A program made the translations under genes and the position numbers. Under the pieces are notes generated by a model. That model did no database searches. It had not been told where the DNA came from and saw nothing but the letters and a program-made list of their open reading frames with translations. Source: Treponema sp. (GTDB taxonomy: Bacteria > Spirochaetota > Spirochaetia > Treponematales > Treponemataceae). From it: a stretch of DNA of 64,000 bases. Shown in pieces: positions 7,299-17,657 of this stretch (positions are counted from its first letter, which is position 1; each line of letters opens with the position of its first letter). The stretch is taken from assembly GCA_016283615.1 (NCBI GenBank), contig JAEENG010000032.1, positions 1 to 64,000 of the forward strand, read 5' to 3'.

Positions 7299-8469
7299 GC
7301 GAAAAATCTTTGCACACTTCAAGTACTGCACTAAAAAGCGCGTCTAAATCCCGGGCAGAAGTTTCCCTTCCAAAACTGAATCTTACCGCTGTTTCCTGCA
7401 GGTCGGGCCGTACTCCCATTGCGCTCAGAATCGGGCGTGACTGTTTTTTTGCCGAACACGCACTTCCTGTAGAAATACTGAATCCTTTGCTGTCCAGTGC
7501 GCGTACCATCACATTGCCAGGAATTCCTTTAAAAGCTGCCTGCACCACATACGGACTGAATTTATCAAGGTTTTCTTTCTGGCTTCTGCATTCAGGAATC
7601 AAAGTGCAGTCCTTGATTGAATTTAATTTTGTTACAAAGTCAAAAGATTTCTGCTGTTCGTCAGCTGTGTTTTCATCTTTTTTGATAAAGTATCTGGTAA
7701 GACATTTTGAAAAGGCGAGTGCTCCAAACAGGTTTTCGGTTCCGCTTCTGACAGATTTTTCCTGTCCGCCTCCGAGTAAAAACGGTTTTATCGGGCGGCG
7801 CAAAACGAGAATGCCGGTTCCGCGCGGTCCGCGAAGCTTGTGGGCGCTTAAGGCGGCGCTGTCGATGCCCGGATAATTTAAATCCAGCGGAATTTTTCCT
7901 GCTGCCTGTACGCAGTCTACGTGAAAGTGCGGCCGGCGCTTTCCGCTGCTCGCCTTTGTAATTGCGTCAGAAATTGCATAAATATCCTGCACACAGCCTG
8001 TTTCGTTATTGACTGCCATGACGGTTACATAGACTGTATCCGGTGTAATTTTTGCGGCAACAGAGTTCGGATCAATAAAACCGCTGCTGTCGGGATTGAT
8101 GGATTCAACTGTAAAACCAAGTTTTTTGAGGGCGTGAGCCTGCTCGCGGATGGCAGGGTGTTCAATTGAACTTATCAATATTTTTCCGCGTTTGCCTTCT
8201 GAGTCTGCTTCACGGCTTAAAAGCGCAAGCAGGGGAATCTGGTCGCTTTCCGTGCCGCCTGATGTAAAATACACTTCTTCTGCTTTAACACCGATTGCCT
8301 TTGCACAGTCTGCGCGGGCTTTTTCAAAAATATCGCGGGCTTTTTTTCCTTCGCTGTGATTTGCCGATGGATTTGCAAAGTTTGCACACGCTTCATTTAA
8401 TGAGTCCTGTAAAATTTCTTCGTCAGACGGCGTGGTTGCGGCCCAGTCAAAATATTTTGAAAAATCCAT
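7288..8469 (-). CDS. Cysteine desulfurase family aminotransferase (NifS/IscS-like)
   Basis: A 393-residue PLP enzyme that removes sulfur from cysteine as a persulfide for Fe-S cluster or thio-modification pathways. The PLP lysine lies in SAHKLRGPRGTG, the cofactor-contacting region in TSGGTESD, and the catalytic cysteine in STGSACSAKKQ near residue 340. Length is normal. It begins 5 bases after the end of aroB, and its ribosome site GAGGA is formed by the last aroB codons, so the two are co-transcribed. No IscU, ThiI or MnmA gene is adjacent, so the sulfur acceptor is not shown. Confidence 0.9.
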   Translation of the reverse strand: MDFSKYFDWAATTPSDEEILQDSLNEACANFANPSANHSEGKKARDIFEKARADCAKAIGVKAEEVYFTSGGTESDQIPLLALLSREADSEGKRGKILISSIEHPAIREQAHALKKLGFTVESINPDSSGFIDPNSVAAKITPDTVYVTVMAVNNETGCVQDIYAISDAITKASSGKRRPHFHVDCVQAAGKIPLDLNYPGIDSAALSAHKLRGPRGTGILVLRRPIKPFLLGGGQEKSVRSGTENLFGALAFSKCLTRYFIKKDENTADEQQKSFDFVTKLNSIKDCTLIPECRSQKENLDKFSPYVVQAAFKGIPGNVMVRALDSKGFSISTGSACSAKKQSRPILSAMGVRPDLQETAVRFSFGRETSARDLDALFSAVLEVCKDFSLEI

Positions 8470-8474
8470 GATTA

Positions 8475-9650
8475 TTATTCCTCAAGCACTGCGAGAACTT
8501 CTTTTCCGTCAACTTCCGTGATTACAGTCTCGCCGATATCTTCCTGTAAAACAAATCTTACTTTGTCGGACGCATTCTTTTTGTCTTTTTTCATTGCGTC
8601 AAAGAGTATTTTTGCGGCTTCTCTTGAATCAGGATATTTATTTTTGATTGCAAAGTGGAGCGGGGTGGTTTCCCAGCCAAAATCTGCAAGAGTTTTTAAC
8701 ACTTTGTCTGTGTAGGCGCTTGTACAGATTCCAAGACGTTTTGAAAGTTCTGCGGCGCGTCCCATACCCCAGGCAACTGCGTCTCCGTGAGTTACAACTC
8801 CAAGGCCGGAACATGTTTCGAGCGCGTGCCCGAACGTGTGACCGAGGTTTAACTGCATGCGGATGTTTTTTTCTGTCAGGTCCTGCTCAACAACTGCGGC
8901 TTTTGCGTTTACGCAGATTTTAATCATTTTATCTACAAGGGGATCTTTTCTGTCATGGAGAATCTGCGGTTTTGCTGAAAGTTCTTCAAAAAGTTCCTTT
9001 GAGTAAAGCATTGCGGTTTTAACAACTTCTGCCATTCCGCTCTTGTATTCGTGGTCCGGAAGTGTCTGTATAAATGATGGAATTATGTGAATTTTCTGTG
9101 CCGGGAAAAATGAGCCGATCATGTTTTTGTAGCTGTCAAAGTCACAACCGGTTTTTCCTCCGACTGCAGCATCTACCATGCTCAAAAGTGTTGTCGGAAC
9201 AAGTTCGCAGCGGGCTCCTCGTTTAAAAATTGATGCGGCAAAGGCTGTCATGTCGGTGATAACACCTCCGCCGATTCCGATAAAGACAGTGTCGCGTTTT
9301 GCGTTGGTTTCTACGGCAACACGGCAGATATTCAATACGCTTTCGATTGTCTTGTAAGGTTCTCCGCTGCCCAAAATCAGAAGAATGTCTTTGCCTCGGC
9401 GACCTGTGTAGCCTTCCTTAATCTGTGGTTTTGAATAGTCGCTTCCACGGAAAAAGTCTACAAATGAATGCATTTCTTTTATTGAAGCAACGTTTGTGTC
9501 TGTAACAAAAATGCGCTGCGGCATATTATCTGCGCCTGAAGGATAAAAAATTGAATTTAAATCCGGCTGTCCGCTGTAAAATCTTATAAATGTTCTGTCT
9601 GTCCCCGGGTGTACCGGCGGATAGGCGATGTCTTTTTCTTCAAACTCCAT
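8475..9650 (-). CDS. aroB: 3-dehydroquinate synthase
   Basis: This enzyme turns DAHP into 3-dehydroquinate, the second step of the shikimate pathway, using NAD and a divalent metal. Diagnostic blocks are GIGGGVITDMTAF (NAD binding), PTTLLSMVDAAVGGKTG, the KSGMAEVVKTA segment, and the metal histidine in NLGHTFGHALE. I chose ATG 9650-9648 because GGA lies just upstream; a TTG three codons earlier would also read. The protein is about 391 residues, somewhat longer than average owing to an N-terminal extension before IFVTDTNV. It leads the minus-strand pair with the cysteine desulfurase. Confidence 0.92.
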   Translation of the reverse strand: MEFEEKDIAYPPVHPGTDRTFIRFYSGQPDLNSIFYPSGADNMPQRIFVTDTNVASIKEMHSFVDFFRGSDYSKPQIKEGYTGRRGKDILLILGSGEPYKTIESVLNICRVAVETNAKRDTVFIGIGGGVITDMTAFAASIFKRGARCELVPTTLLSMVDAAVGGKTGCDFDSYKNMIGSFFPAQKIHIIPSFIQTLPDHEYKSGMAEVVKTAMLYSKELFEELSAKPQILHDRKDPLVDKMIKICVNAKAAVVEQDLTEKNIRMQLNLGHTFGHALETCSGLGVVTHGDAVAWGMGRAAELSKRLGICTSAYTDKVLKTLADFGWETTPLHFAIKNKYPDSREAAKILFDAMKKDKKNASDKVRFVLQEDIGETVITEVDGKEVLAVLEE

Positions 9651-9734
9651 AATATCCAATTTTACTAAAAAACAGTTTTTTATACAAACAAAATATGATA
9701 ATTCAATCTGTTTTAAGGCTTTTTGGCAAATGTA

Positions 9735-9743
9735 TGTTATAAT
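9735..9743 (+). promoter_or_regulatory. Extended -10 promoter element before the FIST gene
   Basis: TGTTATAAT is an exact extended -10 box (TGnTATAAT), 20 bases before the ATG at 9764. No good -35 is present, as is usual for extended -10 promoters. Confidence 0.5.
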
Positions 9744-9763
9744 TATAGAATAAGAGGGAAAAA

Positions 9764-10903
9764 ATGGAACAGGAAGTTGTTACTTCGCGTAGCCCAGATG
9801 TTCAGTCAGCTGTTTCGGAACTTTGTTCCAAGTTAAAGAGAGACTTATCATCTTACAACGCAGTATTTTTTATGGCTGCCATCAATTATGATTTTGACAG
9901 CCTTTCAGTTGCGCTCAAGGAAAAATTTCCTAAGGCGCAGATTATCGGTTCAAGCACAGCAGGAGAAATTACTCCACAGGGCTTTACAGAAAACTCAGTG
10001 GTTTTAACTACTATGTATTCGCCGGATACAAGGGTAAGCGCAGTTCTTGTAGAAAACGGAAGCAAATATCCGGTTTCGTGCAAGGCTCAGATTGAACAGG
10101 CTCTTTCCAGCGCCGGAATCCGCTGCAACGATAAAGATTCTCATAAGGATGCCTTTGCAATCGCCTTTATCAACGGTGTTTTTAATGCTGAAGAAACTAT
10201 TCTTACAAACTTTTATTCAATAATCAAAAACGACAATTTTAAACTTGCAGGCGGAACTGCTGGTTTTACCGGAAACACAGCTAAAACTTTTGTTTGCTGC
10301 AACGGAAAAACTACCCAGGACGGCGCTGCAATGATGTTTGTAAAAACACGGGCTAAGTTTGATATCCGTCAGGAAGATATTTTTAACCCGACTGGAAAAA
10401 CCTTCTTTGTAGGTTCTTCTGACCCGGTTAACCGAATCATCAATTCTCTTGACGGCAAGACTCCAAAAGCCGCTTATGCCCAGAAACTCGGTGTTTCTGA
10501 AAGCCAGGCCGAAGGAATGACTTTTGAAAACCCGTTCGGACGCTTTTTGAACGGTGCCGAACACATCGCAGCTCTTGCAGGCTTTACTCCGGAAGGCAAA
10601 ATCACAACTTTTGCCCGCGTTGTGCCTAATTCAACCCTGGAACTTATGCATATCGGTGACCCTTTGCAGAAAGCTGACGAAACATGCCGCCTGATTAAGG
10701 AAAACGTTCCTAATCCGAAATTTGTTCTTTTGATGACCTGTATTACCCGTACCGTTGCATTTGCAAACATGGGAATCAGCAGCAAAATTATCGACAAATA
10801 CAATGCTACCTTCCCGACATTTGCGGGCTTTTCATGCTACGGCGAGCAGCTTGGCCGCATTCACTGTAACCAGACACTTGTAGCACTTGCAATCGGAGAC
10901 TAA
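9764..10903 (+). CDS. FIST domain sensory protein
   Basis: A 379-residue protein without signal peptide or membrane segment. The N-terminal part (about 30-215) matches [20 protein letters not shown] and [17 protein letters not shown] are typical. The C-terminal part (about 220-375) matches FIST_C, ending in [21 protein letters not shown] domains are ligand-sensing modules found in bacterial signal transduction and proposed to bind small molecules such as amino acids. The ribosome site AGAGGG is close to the ATG. The next gene starts 2 bases after the stop and encodes a soluble chemoreceptor signalling domain. The pair may therefore act as a split receptor, with sensing in trans. The domain call is firm; the ligand is unknown. 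Confidence 0.88.
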   Translation: MEQEVVTSRSPDVQSAVSELCSKLKRDLSSYNAVFFMAAINYDFDSLSVALKEKFPKAQIIGSSTAGEITPQGFTENSVVLTTMYSPDTRVSAVLVENGSKYPVSCKAQIEQALSSAGIRCNDKDSHKDAFAIAFINGVFNAEETILTNFYSIIKNDNFKLAGGTAGFTGNTAKTFVCCNGKTTQDGAAMMFVKTRAKFDIRQEDIFNPTGKTFFVGSSDPVNRIINSLDGKTPKAAYAQKLGVSESQAEGMTFENPFGRFLNGAEHIAALAGFTPEGKITTFARVVPNSTLELMHIGDPLQKADETCRLIKENVPNPKFVLLMTCITRTVAFANMGISSKIIDKYNATFPTFAGFSCYGEQLGRIHCNQTLVALAIGD

Positions 10904-10905
10904 TT

Positions 10906-11796
10906 ATGGAATCAATTGAATTAATAAAAAGCGGACTTGATACTGTCCAGACACTTATTGAATATCTTGCAAAGGACGCAATTGGTTCTTCATTTTTGAA
11001 TGAATATCTGATGAGCCGCAGTGCCCAGTCAGAACAGGCCAAGGCGCAGCAGCTGTCTCTTCAGAAGCTCATTGATTCATCGCAGGCGATGGAACAGAGT
11101 ACAAAAGAAATTGCCACACGCGCTACTGACAACTCAAATCACATCGATATCATTTACGGTGCGATTGCCGCCCTGCGTTCTTCTGTAGACAAAATCGAAC
11201 AGGAACATAAAACTTACATGGACCAGTTCCAGAGGCTTTCGACACAAATCAGTGATATTACAAAACTGATTGGTGATATCCAGAATATTTCGGAACAGAC
11301 AAACCTTCTTTCGTTCAACGCGTCTATCGAGGCGGCACATGCAGGAGCTGCCGGTGCGGGCTTCCGTATTATCGCAAACGAAGTTAAAAAGCTTTCCGAA
11401 AACACACACAAAACTACAGAACAGATTTTGAACAACGTTAATCTTCTTCATAATTCGATTACAGAACTTGAAGATGATACAAAACGCAACAGCAAAAACC
11501 TGAGTGATTTGACAAAAGAAACGGACAACGCCCTCGAGCGCTTTAACGAAGTAAAAGACATGAACGCCGGAAACGACGCGAGTGTTCAGAAAATCACAGA
11601 CAGCATTAACCATAACGTTCAGGAAATCAATTCAATTATTGAACAGATTAAACAGAGCGAAGAAATGAATAAGGATAATGTCAATCTGTTTGCCGATTGT
11701 GCTTCGCGAAACCAGATGCTGTTCAACGACCTTTATTCACTCGTTTATGAGGTTAAGGCCGTTCTCCAGGATTTGCGTACAAATCAGAATCAGTAA
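10906..11796 (+). CDS. Soluble methyl-accepting chemotaxis protein signalling domain
   Basis: A 296-residue, largely helical protein with no transmembrane segment and no recognisable sensor domain. Residues 115-165 contain the MCP hairpin tip ([20 protein letters not shown], then [16 protein letters not shown]), which contacts CheA and CheW. The tip is a variant: [15 protein letters not shown] replaces the usual LNAAIEAARAGE. Helices on both sides form the antiparallel coiled coil. It starts 2 bases after the FIST gene, which has the sensor this protein lacks. A cytoplasmic receptor complex is therefore plausible. CheW is encoded about 14 kb away. The 3' end overlaps the convergent gene by 7 bases. 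Confidence 0.88.
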   Translation: MESIELIKSGLDTVQTLIEYLAKDAIGSSFLNEYLMSRSAQSEQAKAQQLSLQKLIDSSQAMEQSTKEIATRATDNSNHIDIIYGAIAALRSSVDKIEQEHKTYMDQFQRLSTQISDITKLIGDIQNISEQTNLLSFNASIEAAHAGAAGAGFRIIANEVKKLSENTHKTTEQILNNVNLLHNSITELEDDTKRNSKNLSDLTKETDNALERFNEVKDMNAGNDASVQKITDSINHNVQEINSIIEQIKQSEEMNKDNVNLFADCASRNQMLFNDLYSLVYEVKAVLQDLRTNQNQ

Positions 11797-12407
11797 GTGT
11801 CCTTATCCATCTTCTGGAATCGGGCAATTACATCCTCAACCCGGCTGATTTCGCGGTTGAGGATTTTTTTATAATCAAGGTCTTTTGTCGCAATTCTTTC
11901 CCGCTCATCTTCCCAGTACTGCACGTCTGTCAGAATACGGAACTGGAATTCCGTTACATTGGCTTTTTCTGCCCACAGCTGTGCTTCCTGCCAGTAATAG
12001 AGGCCTGCCTTGTAGCAGGCGAGGGTCTTGTTCAGGTTTTCGATGTATAAATCTTTCCACGGTGCGTCGTAAAAATGAGCCACCTTTTTGTCGTAGGTTC
12101 TTCCGAGGCGCAGATGCTGTTCAATGAGTTTAAGATTTATATGCATCATAAAGAGATAGCGGTATTTTTCCCAGTCTTTTTCGTCTTCAATTTTGCACGG
12201 AGCGTAAAGCGGATTGCAGAAATCTGCCTTAACTGACTGCTCAAGCCAGTAGATGTTTTCCATAACGTCGTCCGGATACTGCTGGTAATGAACATGAAAA
12301 AGGCGGTAATAATCTTCCTTGTATTTAACCATGTAGGCAGAGGAAGTCTGGGTATTTATAAAAATAAATGCAGCTGCAAAAAGCGCAGAAAAAAGTTTCT
12401 TTTTCAC
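11790..12407 (-). CDS. Exported conserved protein of unknown function
   Basis: A 205-residue protein beginning with GTG at 12407. Residues 1-24 are a signal peptide ([16 protein letters not shown], with a likely cut after SSA). The mature part is predicted helical and rich in aromatic residues (Tyr, Trp) with many charged residues. Examples are [31 protein letters not shown] and [15 protein letters not shown] do not recognise the family. A spirochaete periplasmic or motility-related role is possible but not shown. No strong ribosome site precedes the GTG. The coding sequence contains the terminator of the convergent receptor gene. Confidence 0.7.
   Translation of the reverse strand: MKKKLFSALFAAAFIFINTQTSSAYMVKYKEDYYRLFHVHYQQYPDDVMENIYWLEQSVKADFCNPLYAPCKIEDEKDWEKYRYLFMMHINLKLIEQHLRLGRTYDKKVAHFYDAPWKDLYIENLNKTLACYKAGLYYWQEAQLWAEKANVTEFQFRILTDVQYWEDERERIATKDLDYKKILNREISRVEDVIARFQKMDKDTY
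11832..11870 (+). terminator. Intrinsic terminator of the FIST-receptor operon
   Basis: A perfect 10-base-pair stem, ATCCTCAACC (11832-11841) with GGTTGAGGAT (11855-11864), runs directly into seven T residues (11864-11870). It lies 36 bases after the receptor stop and entirely within the 3' coding region of the opposite-strand gene. Only the plus strand has the T tract. Confidence 0.85.
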
Positions 12408-12447
12408 AATCTGATTATCGGAAAAAGAGACCTGCAGATTAAGATTT

Positions 12448-13074
12448 TTATCTCAAAAAGACAGGTTCAAGAACGTTGAGAATCTGTTTTTCTACTTCGT
12501 CAGGGCTCTTTGTGGCATCGATTATGATTATGTTCATCCCGGTGTTTTTGTCCTGATACTCTTTGACAATGTCTTCGTAACGTTTTTCTGTGGCCTGGAG
12601 AAAGTCCAGCTTTTCGTAGATTTCGATTACGTCGCGGTTCTGGATTCGCTTAAGGCTGATTTGAGGGTCAATTTTAAAAAAGAATAAGAATTCGGGGAGG
12701 GGAAACTGGCCGTTCAAAATGCGGGGAAGTTCTTCGCCGCAGGTTACTCCCTGATAGGCCAGGCTTGAAAAAAGAAATCTGTCGCTTATAACGACTTTGC
12801 CTTCAGAACATTTCTGTTCGATTAAGCAGTCTGATGAAGAAGAGCCCCATAAGTGTTCGGCGCGGTCTGCGGCAAAAAGATATGCGCATGTGCGTGCATC
12901 AACCTTAACGGAACCGCTTAAAACCTGCCGTAAAAATTTTCCTGTAACGCTTTCTGTCGGTTCAGCAGAAACTTCAAGTCTGTCACTGTATTTTCCTGCT
13001 AAAAGCCGCTTTAACTGGGTCGAAGTTCCGGCACCGTCAATGCCTTCAAACACTACAAAGTTTTTTAATATCAT
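12448..13074 (-). CDS. tmk: Thymidylate kinase
   Basis: This enzyme phosphorylates dTMP to dTDP. I chose ATG 13074-13072 because GAGGGG lies 10 bases upstream; an ATG six codons earlier would contain that ribosome site inside the gene. The N-terminus MILKNFVVFEGIDGAGTSTQ is the family signature, followed by RTCAYLFAADRAEH and SDRFLFSSLAYQG. The P-loop reads GIDGAGTST: the lysine usually found after GAG is Thr (residue 17), confirmed on the DNA. Length (208 residues) is normal. It is transcribed away from tamB. Function is likely retained, because every other motif is intact. Confidence 0.9.
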   Translation of the reverse strand: MILKNFVVFEGIDGAGTSTQLKRLLAGKYSDRLEVSAEPTESVTGKFLRQVLSGSVKVDARTCAYLFAADRAEHLWGSSSSDCLIEQKCSEGKVVISDRFLFSSLAYQGVTCGEELPRILNGQFPLPEFLFFFKIDPQISLKRIQNRDVIEIYEKLDFLQATEKRYEDIVKEYQDKNTGMNIIIIDATKSPDEVEKQILNVLEPVFLR

Positions 13075-13200
13075 ATTATTATATCCCCTCAATCTGACTA
13101 CTATATTTTCCGATAATAAACTAGAATTGTATCCATCTCTTGGCTACGGTTGTTTTTTTAGGAATTCCATTTTGCCACGAAATGAAGACAATTTAAAGTC

Positions 13201-16200
13201 ATGAAGTCTCGTTTTTTAAAGACAAGTATCGCAGGAATTATTTTTCTCACTCTTGTAATCGGCGTGATTGCACTTATTCAGCCGGTTTATAAAAACGTGC
13301 TCAAATTCATGAACGGCGAGCAGAACCGCATTGTCCGTATGATTAACGAACGCACCGGCCTGAGTGTTTCTTACGAATCCCTGTCTCCGTCAGTTTTTTC
13401 GGGTATCAACATCCGCGGAATTTTACTGCAGAGTTCTGACAACACAAAGACCTTCCTCGAAGTAAAGCATGCTTCAATTTCGTACCGGATTCTGGACTTT
13501 TTGCGCGCAAATGCAATATCTGCCATCAAAAAGGTTGAACTTGACGGTGTTTCACTTGAATATGACTCGGTAAAAGACAGTGAAGCCCTTGAAACCCTGA
13601 TGAATCTGATTAATTCAAAACCGGAAAAATCAAAACAGAAAAACAGCACTTCGCTTTCAGAAATTGAACTTCCATTTGATGTTGAATTAAAAAATCTGAG
13701 CCTTCATTATGCGGACAGCATCAATGATTTTCGTGCCGGAATCAAAACTGTCCTTTTTGAACGCAGTTTAAGAAAAGAAGACGGAATCAAAATCAAAACA
13801 AACGGCCGCCTCGATTACACAAACGAGCTTCTGAAGGCTGACGGAAAACGCGCCCTTGTTTCTTCTGCACTTGAAATCACAGGAACCGTTTTTCACAACT
13901 GGGACGGAAGTTCTGTTGTTGTTAGAATTTTTGAAAACCCGCGCGCAGACTTTACATTGAGCCGCACGGACTTTCACCTGAACTACGGTTCAAAAAAATT
14001 GAATTTTAAAACCGCCCGCGGAAGCCTTCCGTTTTCTGTAAATGCAGAAGCCGATTTTAATTCAAATATTGTGAGCGCTCACGCAAATGCCGACAAACTC
14101 GATTTATTCAAGCTGGTAAAGGTTAAAAACTCCTCATACGCTGTATCTGATTTTGCCGGAACAAATGTTACGGCGCGTGCAGGCCTTGAAGCAAAAATCA
14201 ACCCGGACACAAAGTCGCTCAATTCAATTGAATATGCGCTTGATCTGGACACCCGTGTATTTAATAAAAAACTGCGGGGACCTGTCCTTGTAAAGGCAGA
14301 TGTACTCGGAAACCAGAATAATGTTACTGTCAGAAACTTTTCTGCAGCAGGAAAGCAGATTGACGCAAAGTTTACGGGGTCTTACGACATAAAAAACATG
14401 CAGCCTTCGGGCGTTCTTGAACTTCCGCGACTTGAACTTTTAAACGGCGGCGTGCTTCAGACAGAAGTTTATATCGATCCTCTCAAAAAAGGCTTTATGT
14501 GCTTTGCTCCACAGCTTTTTATGGATGACAGAAGTCTGACTGCGATTGCACTTACTGTTTTACCGTCGACAAATTCCGTGGATTTTAGTTTTGAATTTGA
14601 CGATTACTCCCACTCAGACTATGAAAAGAGCGGACACGTAAAAATTGACGGAAGTTATCTTGCAGGAAAAAACAAATCGGTTCAGATTTCTGCATCGATG
14701 AACGACATCTTCCTGGACAGCGTCGTTTTGTCGTCAGCTTTTTTTATGCAGGGCGGTTTAAGTTCAACACTCAAAAACAGTGCATCATCCTTAAGTTCAT
14801 ACATTTTTTCCAACGAAATTTATTTTACTTCTGATTTTAACAGCTTCAGCTTTAACGCTCCGTTCTTCCTCTTTGCCAACACAAAGCAGGAACGACAGCT
14901 CATTTCTTTTTCGGCCGACGGTTCAAATCAGACTGCCAGCCTTTCAAACCTGGACATTCAGTTTGGTGCCCATACGGCACATGCAAGCGCCGGAATTGAT
15001 TTTTCTGACGGCTTTAATAACTTTAACTTTTTCTCAGACATCACAGTCAACTCCCTGCCATACCGCCTGAACGGCTCGTACGGTTCAAACTGGCTGAGCG
15101 TGAGCGGCGATTATAATTTTGACGCAACCGTGCAGTTCAATGATTCAATTACGGGATCCGTACAGTTTGCTTCGCTGCCTTTTTCTGCAGGCAGGTCGAT
15201 TTTTGCATTTTCTACTGCCACAACTTTTGCATTTAATAAAGAAGACGGCATTTCTCTTGAAATCGGCGATTTTGAAGTTGACGAGCCTTCCGGACTTATT
15301 CCGTTTAAGCCGCATCTTGCCTTTTCCGGCCGCGCAAACCGTTACGGCTTTGTTTTTGACAATCTTGTTTATTCTGACACTGTGTCTGCACTCGATGGAA
15401 AGGCAGATCTTTTGTGGAATCTCAACGACGGAATCTTTGATTCCATTATTTTTGACCTCAACGCAAAGAGCATTCTCGGAAAAGAAACAATCGTTTTAAA
15501 CGCAAGCTTTAAAAATCCACAGTCCCTGCCGTTTTCTCTCGAGGCGGTTAAAAATGACTTTTACCTGTCGTCAGAGGGCAGTGTAAAGGCCTTTAACACT
15601 GGGCACTTTATGAGCGACCAGAATGCAGACAACAGTTTGAACGGAGAATTTTCTGCCTCTGGAACTTTGAGCAATCCGTTTATCACTTTGACCGTAGGAA
15701 AGTCTTCCGTAAACTTTGGCGGCTATCCTGCAGTTTTTTACGGTGGAATCGTTTACGATGACTCAGGACTTAACGCCAGCGACATTAATCTTAAATGGGG
15801 CAAGTTCAGTGCAAAAGATGTTGTTGTAAACTTTGACACCAGGTCTCTTGAAGGCTCTCTTGAAGGCGATTTATCCGGTGAACTGATTGAATACGGCTTT
15901 AACATTCCGTTAAAGGCAAGTATCGGAGGCATTTCTTCCCTAAAAAAACTTGATACATTTGTAATCAGCGCTTCTTCAGACAAAATGAGCGGAACATTCT
16001 TTCCGACAGACCAGAAATTCAATCTTGTGGCAACCAAAACGCCGGGCCAGACGGATATAGTCTGTGACGGACCGCTCGGCTTTAACGCAAATATTCTGGA
16101 CGGGGGCATAATCAGCGCCAAATCTTCACAGTCTTCTGTAATCGACTTTGTAGTGAACGGAATGATTGCAAACAACAACCTGGACATAAACGTAACCGGA

Positions 16201-17607
16201 ATCAATGCAAACCTCAAAAAGTTCTCAAGCGCAATCCAGATTCCGTACGTGACATTTATCGAAGGTACATTGAACGGAGCCGTTAAAATTACAGGCATTA
16301 CATCCGATCCTGAATTTACAGGCGCTGTTACCGTCACCAAACCTGAATTCTATGTTCCGTATGTTTCAAAAAGACTTTTCAGAAGTGACAGGGTTTTTGC
16401 CGTGGCAGGCCAGAACCAGTTTACCGTAAAACCGACAAAATTCACCCTTGATAAAAACCCGGTCGATGTGGGACTTAATATCGTTTTTGACCGCTGGGGA
16501 ATCGACACACTCGACGTAAGCGTAGTAACTGACAAAAACCAGTACGTGCCGGTCGATATGCAGTTTCCGTTCGTACATTATAAAGGCAACGCAGGATTTG
16601 GCCTGAATATTAATCTTGTTTCTGGAACTGCAAGTATAACCGGAGAGATCCGCGGACAAAAGGCAGATATTGAATTTGTCGTTGATAACTCAATTCAGGC
16701 AGAAGAGACAGATAATATCGATTCAATGGAATATCTTGTTGATCTTGACCTTCATGTCGGAAACCGCGTTCAGGTTCTGTTCAATCCGCTGCTGCGCGGG
16801 GTAGTTGTTCCTGATACGGATTTAAAGCTTTCTCTTGATACAAAGACAGAAAGCATTGCCTTTAAGGGCGACATCAGTCTGCGCGGAGGAGAAATCGTAT
16901 GGTTGAACCGAAACTTCTACATGAAAGAAGGTATGATGGTGTTCAACGAGACTCAGGACAACTTTGACCCGCGCCTTACGGTACGTGCCGAAACACGCGA
17001 GCGCGATGATGCGGGCAACCAGGTTACAATTACACTGAGTGCAATCAATCAGACAATCAGTCAGTTCAACCCGAGATTTACTGCAACTCCTGCAAAGAGC
17101 GAAAAAGAAATTTATGAACTTCTGGGGCAGGTAGTGTCTGCCGATTCAGAAAATGCTGCTATCCTTGCGATGGCAGGCGGAGATTATCTTGTTCAGGCAA
17201 CGGTTATGCGCGGATTAGAAAATGCGTTGCGTGAACTGACGAATTTTGATATATTTTCAATTAGAACGAATATTCTTCAGAATGCCGTTAAGCAGAGTTT
17301 TGATAAAAATTCGACTAATAATCAGCTTACAGTTGGTAACTTTTTTGACAACTCGGCTGTTTATGTAGGTAAGTACTTTGGTAGTGCAATGTATGTTGAT
17401 GCGCTGATGCACTGGACTTACGACGAAACAAAACTTGGAGATGACACTTCAGTCAGCGGACTGGTATTCCAGCCGGAATTTGGTCTTGAAATGGCTTCGC
17501 CTTATGTTAATATTCGTCTCGGTGTTGCACCGGATTTGGAAGCAATTCAAAAAAGTTTGTGGATGCCTTCAACCTCTATAACACTATCATGGAAACATTC
17601 TTTCTGA
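13201..17607 (+). CDS. tamB: TamB-type translocation and assembly protein (DUF490)
   Basis: A 1468-residue envelope protein. One N-terminal membrane anchor (about 8-30) is followed by a very long repetitive beta-rich region and the conserved TamB C-terminal domain (about 1130-1468), which includes DLDLHVGNRVQVLF, GDISLRGGEIVWLNRNF and RGLENALRELTNFD. TamB-like proteins span the periplasm and act with Omp85 proteins in outer-membrane protein or lipid transfer. The BamA gene follows 50 bases later and Skp after that, as in other treponemes. The start is ATG 13201, with no obvious ribosome site. Confidence 0.9.
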   Translation: MKSRFLKTSIAGIIFLTLVIGVIALIQPVYKNVLKFMNGEQNRIVRMINERTGLSVSYESLSPSVFSGINIRGILLQSSDNTKTFLEVKHASISYRILDFLRANAISAIKKVELDGVSLEYDSVKDSEALETLMNLINSKPEKSKQKNSTSLSEIELPFDVELKNLSLHYADSINDFRAGIKTVLFERSLRKEDGIKIKTNGRLDYTNELLKADGKRALVSSALEITGTVFHNWDGSSVVVRIFENPRADFTLSRTDFHLNYGSKKLNFKTARGSLPFSVNAEADFNSNIVSAHANADKLDLFKLVKVKNSSYAVSDFAGTNVTARAGLEAKINPDTKSLNSIEYALDLDTRVFNKKLRGPVLVKADVLGNQNNVTVRNFSAAGKQIDAKFTGSYDIKNMQPSGVLELPRLELLNGGVLQTEVYIDPLKKGFMCFAPQLFMDDRSLTAIALTVLPSTNSVDFSFEFDDYSHSDYEKSGHVKIDGSYLAGKNKSVQISASMNDIFLDSVVLSSAFFMQGGLSSTLKNSASSLSSYIFSNEIYFTSDFNSFSFNAPFFLFANTKQERQLISFSADGSNQTASLSNLDIQFGAHTAHASAGIDFSDGFNNFNFFSDITVNSLPYRLNGSYGSNWLSVSGDYNFDATVQFNDSITGSVQFASLPFSAGRSIFAFSTATTFAFNKEDGISLEIGDFEVDEPSGLIPFKPHLAFSGRANRYGFVFDNLVYSDTVSALDGKADLLWNLNDGIFDSIIFDLNAKSILGKETIVLNASFKNPQSLPFSLEAVKNDFYLSSEGSVKAFNTGHFMSDQNADNSLNGEFSASGTLSNPFITLTVGKSSVNFGGYPAVFYGGIVYDDSGLNASDINLKWGKFSAKDVVVNFDTRSLEGSLEGDLSGELIEYGFNIPLKASIGGISSLKKLDTFVISASSDKMSGTFFPTDQKFNLVATKTPGQTDIVCDGPLGFNANILDGGIISAKSSQSSVIDFVVNGMIANNNLDINVTGINANLKKFSSAIQIPYVTFIEGTLNGAVKITGITSDPEFTGAVTVTKPEFYVPYVSKRLFRSDRVFAVAGQNQFTVKPTKFTLDKNPVDVGLNIVFDRWGIDTLDVSVVTDKNQYVPVDMQFPFVHYKGNAGFGLNINLVSGTASITGEIRGQKADIEFVVDNSIQAEETDNIDSMEYLVDLDLHVGNRVQVLFNPLLRGVVVPDTDLKLSLDTKTESIAFKGDISLRGGEIVWLNRNFYMKEGMMVFNETQDNFDPRLTVRAETRERDDAGNQVTITLSAINQTISQFNPRFTATPAKSEKEIYELLGQVVSADSENAAILAMAGGDYLVQATVMRGLENALRELTNFDIFSIRTNILQNAVKQSFDKNSTNNQLTVGNFFDNSAVYVGKYFGSAMYVDALMHWTYDETKLGDDTSVSGLVFQPEFGLEMASPYVNIRLGVAPDLEAIQKSLWMPSTSITLSWKHSF

Positions 17608-17657
17608 AATTGAATGCATGGTAAATTAAAAATTTTTATCAATGCCCAGGAGTAATT

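Noticed and set aside
15753-16340. Antisense open frame of 195 codons in tamB
   Set aside because: A composition shadow of the real gene; no signal or domain pattern.
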